NCBI RefSeq assembly: GCF_005116575.1
Contig: NZ_SWCN01000001.1
Location: 186,001 to 250,000, forward strand
Direction: 5' to 3'
Source: Desulforhopalus sp. IMCC35007
GTDB lineage: Bacteria; Desulfobacterota; Desulfobulbia; Desulfobulbales; Desulfocapsaceae
Length of the DNA stretch: 64,000 nt
Shown: positions 45,111 through 51,970 of the stretch, piece after piece
Numbering within the stretch: position 1 is the stretch's first letter
Layout: every line of letters begins with the position of its first letter
The notes under the pieces: model-generated
Databases searched by the model: none
Told to the model about the DNA's origin: nothing
The model's input: the letters and a program-made list of their open reading frames with translations, nothing else
Translations under genes and position numbers: made by a program

Positions 45111-45908
45111 TTAATTGACTTCGTGTCCTACCCATAAAACTTCGCCAATCATGCTGAAGTTTCCTGTGTCAACGATGTATGGTGGATAAAGTAGCGAATT
45201 TTCACTTGTCACAATTAATGCAGTTCCTTGGAGCGATAGCCTTTTAACCTTGACAGTATGATTTTCACGAAACGCATATGCTTTACCATCAACAATGTCG
45301 GTGATGTTATTTTTTGATAAATTAACCAGGACAACATCTCCATTATATAAAAATGGTTTCATTGAATTACCTATGACCTCAAATAGTGCCATTTGATCAG
45401 GATTTCCATACTTCATCAGGAAGTTTTTGTGGAACATCATGTCTGATTCAACAAGGTCTGTATCTGGAAAAGAACCTTGATCGACTGGTAGCTGTGCTGC
45501 AAATTTGGGAACAGAAATAAAATTTGCTGTGTTCTGTGGAATTGCATAACCAGGTCGATTTGTTTTGGTGCCTGATAATTTTGAGGACGAAGTGGCGTCA
45601 CTAATTGATTCGGAAAGTTCTTGTTTTGTAGAATTCACAAACGGTGGATAAAATTGCTCGGGAGAACCCCCTCTGAGTATCCATTGACCAAGCTCTAACA
45701 GCTTTTCATAATTCCAACCAAGTTGATCTGCAATCCTTCTTCGCGTAGCTTCACTTCCTTGTCTTCTTCCTTTTATATAATTATTCAGGGTAGTTGGTCC
45801 AATATTGAGCTTTTTGGCTATCGCGTTTTGCTTTATTCCCTTGGTGGATAAGATATGCATGGTTGCGATGCTGAAAATTTCGATTATGTCAGATTTGTTA
45901 TTTTCCAT
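45111..45908 (-). CDS. CI/LexA-like repressor (HTH plus S24 peptidase domain)
   Basis: The 265-residue protein starts with an XRE-type HTH (ILSTKGIKQNAIAKKLNIGP then TTLNNYIKGRRQG). It ends with a S24 peptidase-like domain: FEVIGNSMKPFLYNGDVVLVN holds the catalytic Ser in G-N-S-M-x-P, and DGKAYAFRENHTVKVKRLSL holds the catalytic Lys. Such repressors cut themselves when RecA is activated by DNA damage and so release prophages and ICEs such as SXT. The cleavage site is not obvious. I start at the ATG at 45908; a GTG at 45923 is in frame. It is divergent from the operon leading into the tra genes and probably represses it. Confidence 0.9.
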   Translation of the reverse strand: MENNKSDIIEIFSIATMHILSTKGIKQNAIAKKLNIGPTTLNNYIKGRRQGSEATRRRIADQLGWNYEKLLELGQWILRGGSPEQFYPPFVNSTKQELSESISDATSSSKLSGTKTNRPGYAIPQNTANFISVPKFAAQLPVDQGSFPDTDLVESDMMFHKNFLMKYGNPDQMALFEVIGNSMKPFLYNGDVVLVNLSKNNITDIVDGKAYAFRENHTVKVKRLSLQGTALIVTSENSLLYPPYIVDTGNFSMIGEVLWVGHEVN

Positions 45909-45971
45909 TTGCACATTATACACATTCTGCTAATAAAAATAAACAACCAATATGAATATTTTTATTTACAT

Positions 45972-46036
45972 TATATCCACAATATGTGTATATATGCCTC
46001 TATACCTTATTATTTGTACAATATATGTGGATTAAT
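45972..46036. promoter_or_regulatory. Likely operator region between the repressor and the divergent operon
   Basis: The AT-rich gap contains two related sites: TCCACAATATGTGTA near 45976 and GTACAATATATGTGGA near 46018. They share a CACA...TGTG dyad and are inversely related. A similar sequence (CACATTATACACATT) lies near the repressor start at 45911. This arrangement fits cooperative repressor binding over divergent promoters. Confidence 0.5.
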
Positions 46037-46082
46037 TGGTTTGATGTTTACGTTGTGTGGAATATTTTTGGCATGTCCCCGC

Positions 46083-46262
46083 ATGATAAGTGATCTGCGG
46101 CTGGGGCGACGATTGCTTTCGAAAACAAAGGCTAAAGATTTGTCACTAAAAATACAAATACCGTTTGAGACGTTAGCGTTATCAACTGGAGAGTCACTTT
46201 ATCAACGGCTTGCACAAGCATATTTGAAGTCGCATTACACCCAGAGCGAGGATGAAGCATGA
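46083..46262 (+). CDS. Small hypothetical protein, 59 residues, first gene of the transfer operon
   Basis: The ORF (MISDLRLGRRLLSKTKAKDL onward) is basic and helical. Its stop overlaps the next start in ATGA fashion. The open frame extends much further upstream into the repressor promoter region, so the start is a choice; an in-frame ATG also occurs at 46043. I recognise no family. Its place right after the operator suggests an early regulatory role. Confidence 0.45.
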   Translation: MISDLRLGRRLLSKTKAKDLSLKIQIPFETLALSTGESLYQRLAQAYLKSHYTQSEDEA

Positions 46263-46459
46263 ATGGAATACCCGGAGTGCAGCAGTATCTTGGGAGTGGA
46301 AAACGAGTGGTGCTAAAGCTGATGTCTGATGGGATGCCACGAATAAAAATTAATAGCCAGACAGTTTTGTTTCGATCCTCGAAGGATGATGAGTTTTTAA
46401 ATAAATATAAAGAGATACCGGATCCTAAGTTGATCGATCGGTTGATGGAACTCAGGTAG
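46259..46459 (+). CDS. Small hypothetical protein, 66 residues
   Basis: The start overlaps the preceding stop by four bases. The product (MNGIPGVQQYLGSGKRVVLK at the start, IPDPKLIDRLMEL at the end) is basic and without a recognised domain. A sigma-like gene starts 5 bp after its stop, so it belongs to the same transcription unit. Confidence 0.5.
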   Translation: MNGIPGVQQYLGSGKRVVLKLMSDGMPRIKINSQTVLFRSSKDDEFLNKYKEIPDPKLIDRLMELR

Positions 46460-46464
46460 TCGAA

Positions 46465-47016
46465 ATGTGTTCTGTTAACTCAAATAATCAGAACATCTGG
46501 CCACTGGCACAGTCCTGGGTGAGTTCCAACCGGGTGTTGATATGGTGCATCGCCGCACCATATTATCGGTATATGTCGTGCGATTCACGTGATTTGGCGG
46601 CAGAGGCCCAACTTGCCGTGTATCAGGTCATCTCGGTCTTAATCGATCAGAACAAGGATCTGTCCCTCACGAGCCGATATTTCCGTATTGTCTTTCGTAC
46701 CAGATGTATCCAATTAGCAGCCGGTGTTGCCTTGGTAAACGAACAAGCGGCAACAGTGGCTTTTCAAAAAGAACAATCTCCTGACCTACATCGATCTTCT
46801 GAGCTGGATGAGGCCGTCATATCCGAGGCATTGTCGGCATTAACAGGTCGACAACGATTGGTTTCTCTGTGGATCCTTTCTCAGCCAAGACCAGTCAACT
46901 TTAACATGATTGCCAATCATTTTGGCATTCATATCCAATCGGCCAGGAGAATTTTATCTCATGCTATCAAAAGAATAGAGGGCTATGGAAATCAAAGAAT
47001 ATGCGAAGACCTCTAA
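46465..47016 (+). CDS. Sigma-70-like regulatory protein, 183 residues
   Basis: The layout is that of a small sigma factor. A helical region (SRDLAAEAQLAVYQVISVLI) resembles region 2. A linker follows, then a C-terminal part ALSALTGRQRLVSLWILSQP and MIANHFGIHIQSARRILSHA, like region 4 with its HTH. Similarity is weak, so it may be a sigma-like activator rather than a true sigma factor. It lies in the operon under the CI-like repressor and just before the tra genes, where an activator of transfer would be expected. Confidence 0.55.
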   Translation: MCSVNSNNQNIWPLAQSWVSSNRVLIWCIAAPYYRYMSCDSRDLAAEAQLAVYQVISVLIDQNKDLSLTSRYFRIVFRTRCIQLAAGVALVNEQAATVAFQKEQSPDLHRSSELDEAVISEALSALTGRQRLVSLWILSQPRPVNFNMIANHFGIHIQSARRILSHAIKRIEGYGNQRICEDL

Positions 47017-47476
47017 AATTCCGTTGAAAACACTCCAGTGGATGAAAAGGTCAAAAAAAATCGGCGATCCTCTCCAGGATAACGATGTGATCGGTTTGCA
47101 ATTGCTGGAAAACCTTTGGGGATTGCATGAATTTCTGAGACCGCAGTTGCGTCAGAAAAACATAAAATATCGCAAAGCACTCATCGAGACCTGTGATCTG
47201 GAAACAAAATGGGAACGCTATGCGTTTTCAAGGTTCATGAACCTGCAGCCGGATAAACGTCTTTTTATGAAAAATCTGATTGCGGAAATTGAATTAACCT
47301 TCCGGTTTAAGATGTCAAATTTTGACCATAGAAAACTGTACCGGGTACGAAAAAGAGTCCATAGAGCCAAAGAAAGACAAGTGCAAAAAAAGCTCAGTGA
47401 ACAGAAAAATGAGGGCATGAAAATGTCCAATAACGACCTCGAAAAAAGCGTATCAGCAAGTGCAAAACGACCATGA
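46985..47476 (+). CDS. Hypothetical protein, 163 residues, tra operon
   Basis: The gene overlaps the preceding one by 32 bp and the next one by 17 bp. The product starts MEIKEYAKTSKIPLKTLQWM, a possible DNA-binding helix pair, and is strongly basic throughout, with a Lys/Arg/Gln-rich C-terminal coiled stretch (RAKERQVQKKLSEQKNEGMK). I recognise no family. The overlaps indicate tight co-expression with the transfer genes. Confidence 0.55.
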   Translation: MEIKEYAKTSKIPLKTLQWMKRSKKIGDPLQDNDVIGLQLLENLWGLHEFLRPQLRQKNIKYRKALIETCDLETKWERYAFSRFMNLQPDKRLFMKNLIAEIELTFRFKMSNFDHRKLYRVRKRVHRAKERQVQKKLSEQKNEGMKMSNNDLEKSVSASAKRP

Positions 47477-48125
47477 GAAAAGTGCGACAAAACATAATCT
47501 AAGAAAAAGAAACGGTAGTTTCTTTGATGCGACAGAAATGATGATTCAAGCCAGAAAACAAATTCCAAAAAACATCCTCATTGCAGGAGTGTTTTTCCTG
47601 TTCATCAGTTCGATTTGTAGTCCAGTCAGTGGTCCGAACTATGTTCCGATCAGTAGTCTTTTTTGTCGTTCGGCTTGGGGGCTTGACATCCGGCAGGATT
47701 TTTTCAGCTACTCACCTGCCATAAATACATCAGTACAAATTCCCACCCATCAAACCTTCATCATTGCCGGGCGACGATCTTTTAATCCTGAATATCCTGA
47801 ACCGAAAAGCCGTCCGTTCCCCGTGGTCTATTTCGATCTGGGCAGCGCACGGTTATCCCGGGATGCCGGCAACAAGCTGCTGATGGATTTGCGAAAATGC
47901 TGTGCCGCCTCTCCTCTGCATCTCACCGGCTATACCTGTTCGATTGGAAGTGAAAAGCAGAATCTGCAACTGTCCAGGAATCGAGCCGAGGCGGTTGCTG
48001 CCATGCTTCGAAGAAATGGTTTCAAGGTGGCTTCGGTAAAAGGAGAAGGGGAAGGAAAGGGGCTCATTGACGGAAACACCCCGGAAAGCAACAGAAGGGT
48101 AGAGATAAAACCAACAAAAAACTAA
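47460..48125 (+). CDS. OmpA-domain protein at the head of the tra genes
   Basis: The 221-residue frame (GTG start; inner ATGs near 47539 are alternatives) has a hydrophobic signal or anchor segment (ILIAGVFFLFISSICSPVSG). The C-terminal OmpA-like peptidoglycan-binding domain reads VVYFDLGSARLSRDAGNKLL, then LTGYTCSIGSEKQNLQLSRN with RAEAVAAMLRRNGF, and NRRVEIKP at the end. It probably fixes part of the transfer apparatus to peptidoglycan, a role not filled by such a protein in the F plasmid. It lies 44 bp before the pilin gene. Confidence 0.8.
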   Translation: MQNDHEKSATKHNLRKRNGSFFDATEMMIQARKQIPKNILIAGVFFLFISSICSPVSGPNYVPISSLFCRSAWGLDIRQDFFSYSPAINTSVQIPTHQTFIIAGRRSFNPEYPEPKSRPFPVVYFDLGSARLSRDAGNKLLMDLRKCCAASPLHLTGYTCSIGSEKQNLQLSRNRAEAVAAMLRRNGFKVASVKGEGEGKGLIDGNTPESNRRVEIKPTKN

Positions 48126-48169
48126 ACAGCACAACCTCGTGCAACAACACAACAAAAGGAAAAGTGATC

Positions 48170-48463
48170 ATGAAAAAAGTAACTCTTTTTTCCATCTTAA
48201 CCGTTTTACTGCTCCAGGCAGTCAATGGTTTGGCCATGACAACCCCGGCGGCAGGTTCGTTTGCCTATGACCTGTACGATATAGCCGTAACGCAGATTTT
48301 GCTTGGCCCGATTGGATTTGTCGCTGGGGTTGCCTCGATGGCATTTGCTGCCATCCTTGCCATCCGGCAGATGATTCTTCCGGCGGCGGGCGTTGTCCTT
48401 GGGGGTGCATTCCTGCTTTCCGCTGATACCGTTGTGCAGTCTATCGGCGCAGTAATCATGTAA
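48170..48463 (+). CDS. traA: Putative F-type conjugative pilin (TraA-like)
   Basis: The 97-residue protein has a signal peptide (MKKVTLFSILTVLLLQAVNG, cut near GLAMTT). The mature part has two hydrophobic helices (LLGPIGFVAGVASMAFAAIL and LPAAGVVLGGAFLLSADTVV) separated by a basic loop with R-Q-M. That is the size and topology of TraA-type pilins, and the position directly before traL is the F order. Pilins diverge fast, so the call rests on topology and place. AAAGGAAAAG precedes ATG 48170. Confidence 0.7.
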   Translation: MKKVTLFSILTVLLLQAVNGLAMTTPAAGSFAYDLYDIAVTQILLGPIGFVAGVASMAFAAILAIRQMILPAAGVVLGGAFLLSADTVVQSIGAVIM

Positions 48464-48479
48464 CGATGGAATAATAGCC

Positions 48480-48749
48480 ATGGTCGCCAGAAAGTTTCCG
48501 CAATATCTGTCTAAACCTTTTCAAGTACTGTGGTTTGAAGTCGACGAGCTGGTCTTGTTCCTCTTCTTTCTCACCCTGGCATTGCTCTACGGCAAGTTAA
48601 TGTGGCTGATCTTCCTGGTCTTTCAATATTCCTACACCAAAACCAAACGCTCTCAGCCACGGGGATTCTTGAAGCATGTCCTGTATGTCTTTGGCCTGAT
48701 CAAGATGAACAACTATCCCGACTATTTTCAGCAGGAGTTTCACGAGTGA
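48480..48749 (+). CDS. traL: Conjugative pilus assembly protein TraL
   Basis: The 89-residue protein matches TraL of F-type systems. It has the N-terminal FPQYLSKPFQVLWFEVDELV, one or two hydrophobic segments (LFLFFLTLALLYGKLMW), and a basic end with GFLKHVLYVFGL. It is the VirB3-like inner-membrane part of the type IV secretion channel. The next gene, traE, overlaps its stop by four bases (GTGA). Confidence 0.87.
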   Translation: MVARKFPQYLSKPFQVLWFEVDELVLFLFFLTLALLYGKLMWLIFLVFQYSYTKTKRSQPRGFLKHVLYVFGLIKMNNYPDYFQQEFHE

Positions 48750-49405
48750 AAGCAGATATCTTCGTACAAAAATCCAGTAATTTATTCGTTGAAAACCGAC
48801 TGCTCAAGTTTGCTGTCGGAGTAATGGCCGTCGCCGTCTGCTGCAACTCTCTCATGGTGTATCGGGCGGTAAAATATCAACGTGTCGTGCTGATTCCACC
48901 CGCCATGACCGGCACGATAGAGTTTGTCCAGGGCAAGCCCACCGAGACGTACATCAAGGATATGAGCAGAAAGATAGTCAACCTGGCAACGACCTACTCC
49001 CCAGCCACGGCAAGAGGGCAGTTTGATGATCTGCTCTCTTTGTACACGGCTGAAGCCTACCCCGAAGCCTCAAAAAGCTGGTACTCCCTGGCGGGTCGTA
49101 TTGAAGAATCCCAGGTCAGTTCGACATTTTACCTGGAGAAAATAACTCTGGGCGAAGGCAGGATCGAAATGTTCGGCAATCTCGCCCAGTTCGCCGGCGA
49201 CACAAAACTGGAAAAGGCAGCCAAAACCTATGTGGTCGCCTATCGCATCCGTGATGGCCGCTTTGAGATCAGCGAGTTCAAGGAGAAGAATCCCCGAGCG
49301 GATATCGCCGAACGAAAAGCCGAAGCGGAAAGGGAAGCGACGCTGCAGAAAAGGGCGGAGGAAAAAATAAAGATGGAGAGGCAAGTGGAGATGGAAAGGA
49401 AATGA
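48746..49405 (+). CDS. traE: Conjugative pilus assembly protein TraE
   Basis: I start at GTG 48746, overlapping the traL stop; the longer frame from 48602 lies inside traL. The 219-residue protein has a membrane anchor (LLKFAVGVMAVAVCCNSLMV), then VVLIPPAMTGTIEFVQGKPT and a VirB8-like periplasmic domain typical of TraE. It is about 30 residues longer than the F protein because of a highly charged C-terminal tail of Glu, Lys and Arg (KAEAEREATLQKRAEEKIKM). It is an inner-membrane part of the channel. Confidence 0.88.
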   Translation: MKADIFVQKSSNLFVENRLLKFAVGVMAVAVCCNSLMVYRAVKYQRVVLIPPAMTGTIEFVQGKPTETYIKDMSRKIVNLATTYSPATARGQFDDLLSLYTAEAYPEASKSWYSLAGRIEESQVSSTFYLEKITLGEGRIEMFGNLAQFAGDTKLEKAAKTYVVAYRIRDGRFEISEFKEKNPRADIAERKAEAEREATLQKRAEEKIKMERQVEMERK

Positions 49406-50277
49406 AGAAAATCTTACGCATAAGCCTGTGCATGTTCCTGGCTGGATCCTCGGTGCAAGCAGAAGAAGCACCGTTTCTACCGGCTGATCTGCAAAACCAG
49501 GCCACTGTTCTTCCACAAGCCGAGCAGTCAACGCCTATAAATGAGCCCAAACCCCTAAAACCCTCGACTATGACCCCTGACCCTTTTGATAACCCCACGT
49601 CAGTCAACTTCATTACTCCTGAAATGCCGACCAGTGTGCAGCTGTCCAATCGTGACATCAACCGGATTGTCTGTTCCGGGCCGATGAGTGATTTGATTTT
49701 CTCGGAAGAAAAGGGCCTCACCGGTCATTTCTCCGGCAATAATGCCTTCATTAAATTCAAGGCCGAGGAGGTAGGCGGGGGGCTCACCTATGCCGAGACG
49801 CCCAGTGAGCTCTTTATTGTCTGCAATGGCGCTGTTTATACCCTGATTGTCGAACCTCGGGAAATCTCATCGGTCACCCTGCAGCTGGCCGCACCGGCAA
49901 AGGATGTTTTAAAAAAGAATATCGACCAATACAAAAACATGCCCTTGGAAAAACAGGTCCTGCAGATCATCAGGGAAGGGTATGAAGGCGGTTATCCATC
50001 CAGCTACAGGGTGTCAAATGCACATACCCTGGTTCCCCTTTGTGATGATCTCAGCGTCAACCTGATGCAGACGGTGGATGTGGAAGGGGTAGGGCTACGG
50101 TTAAAGCAATTCAAGGTGGCCTCCACAAGGAATGAGACACTGGAGCTGCAGGAGAAAACCTTTCTGTCACTGGGAATCAGCGAGTCCATCCTGGCCGTGG
50201 CAATAGAGGATCAAGTGCTGAACACCGGCGAGGCAACCAGGGTGTTTGTCGTTGAAAAACGGGAGCAAGCGCGATGA
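49402..50277 (+). CDS. traK: Type IV secretion secretin-like protein TraK
   Basis: The 291-residue protein overlaps traE by four bases. It has a signal peptide (LRISLCMFLAGSSVQAEEAP region). A core with VQLSNRDINRIVCSGPMSDL, then SEEKGLTGHFSGNNAFIKFK, and LFIVCNGAVYTLIVEPREI matches TraK, the VirB9-like outer-membrane ring protein. It should assemble with TraB and TraV into the outer-membrane core complex. Length is slightly above that of F TraK. Confidence 0.88.
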   Translation: MKKILRISLCMFLAGSSVQAEEAPFLPADLQNQATVLPQAEQSTPINEPKPLKPSTMTPDPFDNPTSVNFITPEMPTSVQLSNRDINRIVCSGPMSDLIFSEEKGLTGHFSGNNAFIKFKAEEVGGGLTYAETPSELFIVCNGAVYTLIVEPREISSVTLQLAAPAKDVLKKNIDQYKNMPLEKQVLQIIREGYEGGYPSSYRVSNAHTLVPLCDDLSVNLMQTVDVEGVGLRLKQFKVASTRNETLELQEKTFLSLGISESILAVAIEDQVLNTGEATRVFVVEKREQAR

Positions 50278-51482
50278 CCTTGAAAGAAAAGTTCAACAAC
50301 CTCACACCGCATAACAAAAAGGTTTTCGCCTGGTCGGTAGTCGGTTTCATTGTTCTGGCAATCGCGGTTACCGGATACAATTCCCGCGCGAAAAAAAAGG
50401 TCGATGTTGCCGGAACTGAAAAAAACAGGACCATTTACCTCGATCCGGACATGATTGAAAAGACCATGCTGAAAGAACAGGGGCGGCAGATAGAGGCCTT
50501 GAAAAAAGGCATGAGCGATCTGACAAAAAGCCAGACCGATTTTCTGGCTCTTGTAGAAAAGAAAAATAGAGATGCCGAAAACAGACAATTAGTCATCCCC
50601 ACGCCTGAACAACTCTCCCAGGGAAAACCTCTTCCTGAACAAGTACTCGATGAAAATGGCCTGCCTGTCTATCGCAAAAGTCAACCGTCTCCAGGTAGTC
50701 GTAATCTGGGGCCGTCACCCCAAGGCACCGGTCGTGGAAACCAGAAGCAGGAAAAGAAGATCGTCGGCAAGATTTCCGTGATTTCCAATCAGACGGCAGC
50801 ACTTCCCCAGGATGATGCTAAAAAAAAAGGTCGGACGGTCTATCTCCCACCTTCCTTTATGGAGGCGAGTCTGTTGACCGGTTTCGATGCTGCTACTTCG
50901 AGCGGCGCCAAGGGGGGCAACTCCGAACCTCTTTTGCTCCGTATCCAGACCCCGGCAGTACTGCCAAATGACATCAAGGCCAACCTGTCCGGCTGTTTCG
51001 TCATTGCCGAGGCCGTAGGCCGGTTGGACAAGGAACGGGCCGATGTCCGTCTGGTCTCCTTGTCCTGTCTGTCCAATGAAGGCAGTGCCGTTATCGATAC
51101 GCCGATCAAGGGCTTTGTCACTGATTCCGACTCCAAGGTCGGCCTCTCCGGACGAGTGGTTTCCCGGATGGGCGCGGCAACCGCCAGGGCGATCATAGCC
51201 GGTTTTTTCGGCGGGACCGGCGAAGCGTTAAAAGCTGCGGCCACTACGACCTCCTCATCGGTATTGGGCACAACCAACTCGGTTGAAGCGTCGCAGATCG
51301 GTAAATACGCCGTCGGTGGTGGGCTGTCAGAGGGAGCGAACACCCTGCAGGATTTTTACATGGATTTAGCAAAGCAGACGACACCGGTAATCGAAGTTGC
51401 CGCGACCAAGAAAATTACGGTCATTGTCTCGGAAGGAAAAGATCTGGAGATTAAAGACTATACAAGAGACGAATCGTTATGA
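50274..51482 (+). CDS. traB: Type IV secretion protein TraB (VirB10-like)
   Basis: The 402-residue protein has a short cytoplasmic start, one membrane span (VFAWSVVGFIVLAIAVTGY, about residues 17-35), and a proline- and charge-rich periplasmic stretch with a coiled part (KEQGRQIEALKKGMSDLTKS). The C-terminal VirB10-type domain has GCFVIAEAVGRLDKERADVR, KGFVTDSDSKVGLSGRVVSR and TTPVIEVAATKKITVIVSEG. It links the inner and outer membrane parts of the channel. It overlaps traK and traV by four bases each. Confidence 0.92.
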   Translation: MTLKEKFNNLTPHNKKVFAWSVVGFIVLAIAVTGYNSRAKKKVDVAGTEKNRTIYLDPDMIEKTMLKEQGRQIEALKKGMSDLTKSQTDFLALVEKKNRDAENRQLVIPTPEQLSQGKPLPEQVLDENGLPVYRKSQPSPGSRNLGPSPQGTGRGNQKQEKKIVGKISVISNQTAALPQDDAKKKGRTVYLPPSFMEASLLTGFDAATSSGAKGGNSEPLLLRIQTPAVLPNDIKANLSGCFVIAEAVGRLDKERADVRLVSLSCLSNEGSAVIDTPIKGFVTDSDSKVGLSGRVVSRMGAATARAIIAGFFGGTGEALKAAATTTSSSVLGTTNSVEASQIGKYAVGGGLSEGANTLQDFYMDLAKQTTPVIEVAATKKITVIVSEGKDLEIKDYTRDESL

Positions 51483-51970
51483 GATCACCAAATGCCATTT
51501 CATCATTATTGCTGTTGTTGTCCCTTTTTCTGCTCTCCGGTTGTGGCGGGGTGGGAAGAGTCGTCAATCCCTATGAGGAAGATTTCAAATGCCGCACGAG
51601 AGACGATGCCGGCAAGTGCATTTCCACGCCATCCGCTTACCAAGAGGCCAGATTCTCCAACGCTGATAATGCAAGCGAGACAAATTGCACGAACGCCAAT
51701 GGCGACACTACCCCCTGTCCACCGGATTCTTCGCATTATTCCAATATTCACCGGCTCACCGCGCAAAACAGCCGTTACAAAACACTCACGGCACTTCTTG
51801 CGGAACCGGAAAAGCCGATGCTGGAACCACCCAAAATTATGCGGGTACTGATGCTGCCGTACAAGGGAGAAAACGACGAACTGTTTATGACGCGCTATGT
51901 CTATGTGAAACTCAAAGAATCTGGGTGGGTGCTGACAGATATAAGTGAAAAGGCAAGGGCTCTACAATGA
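51479..51970 (+). CDS. traV: Type IV secretion lipoprotein TraV (VirB7-like)
   Basis: The 163-residue protein has a lipoprotein signal ending FLLSGCGG. The TraV family pattern follows: NPYEEDFKCRTRDDAGKCIS with paired cysteines, then a variable middle. The conserved end is PPKIMRVLMLPYKGENDELF and MTRYVYVKLKESGWVLTD. It anchors the TraK-TraB complex to the outer membrane. It overlaps both neighbours by four bases. Confidence 0.9.
   Translation: MRSPNAISSLLLLLSLFLLSGCGGVGRVVNPYEEDFKCRTRDDAGKCISTPSAYQEARFSNADNASETNCTNANGDTTPCPPDSSHYSNIHRLTAQNSRYKTLTALLAEPEKPMLEPPKIMRVLMLPYKGENDELFMTRYVYVKLKESGWVLTDISEKARALQ

Noticed and set aside
45855-46082. Long N-terminal extension of the first small gene of the transfer operon
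   Set aside because: It would run through the repressor start and operator region; the AT-rich codons there look non-coding.
48602-48745. Longer N-terminus of TraE inside traL
   Set aside because: Homology to TraE begins after the GTG at 48746, which overlaps the traL stop in the usual coupled way.
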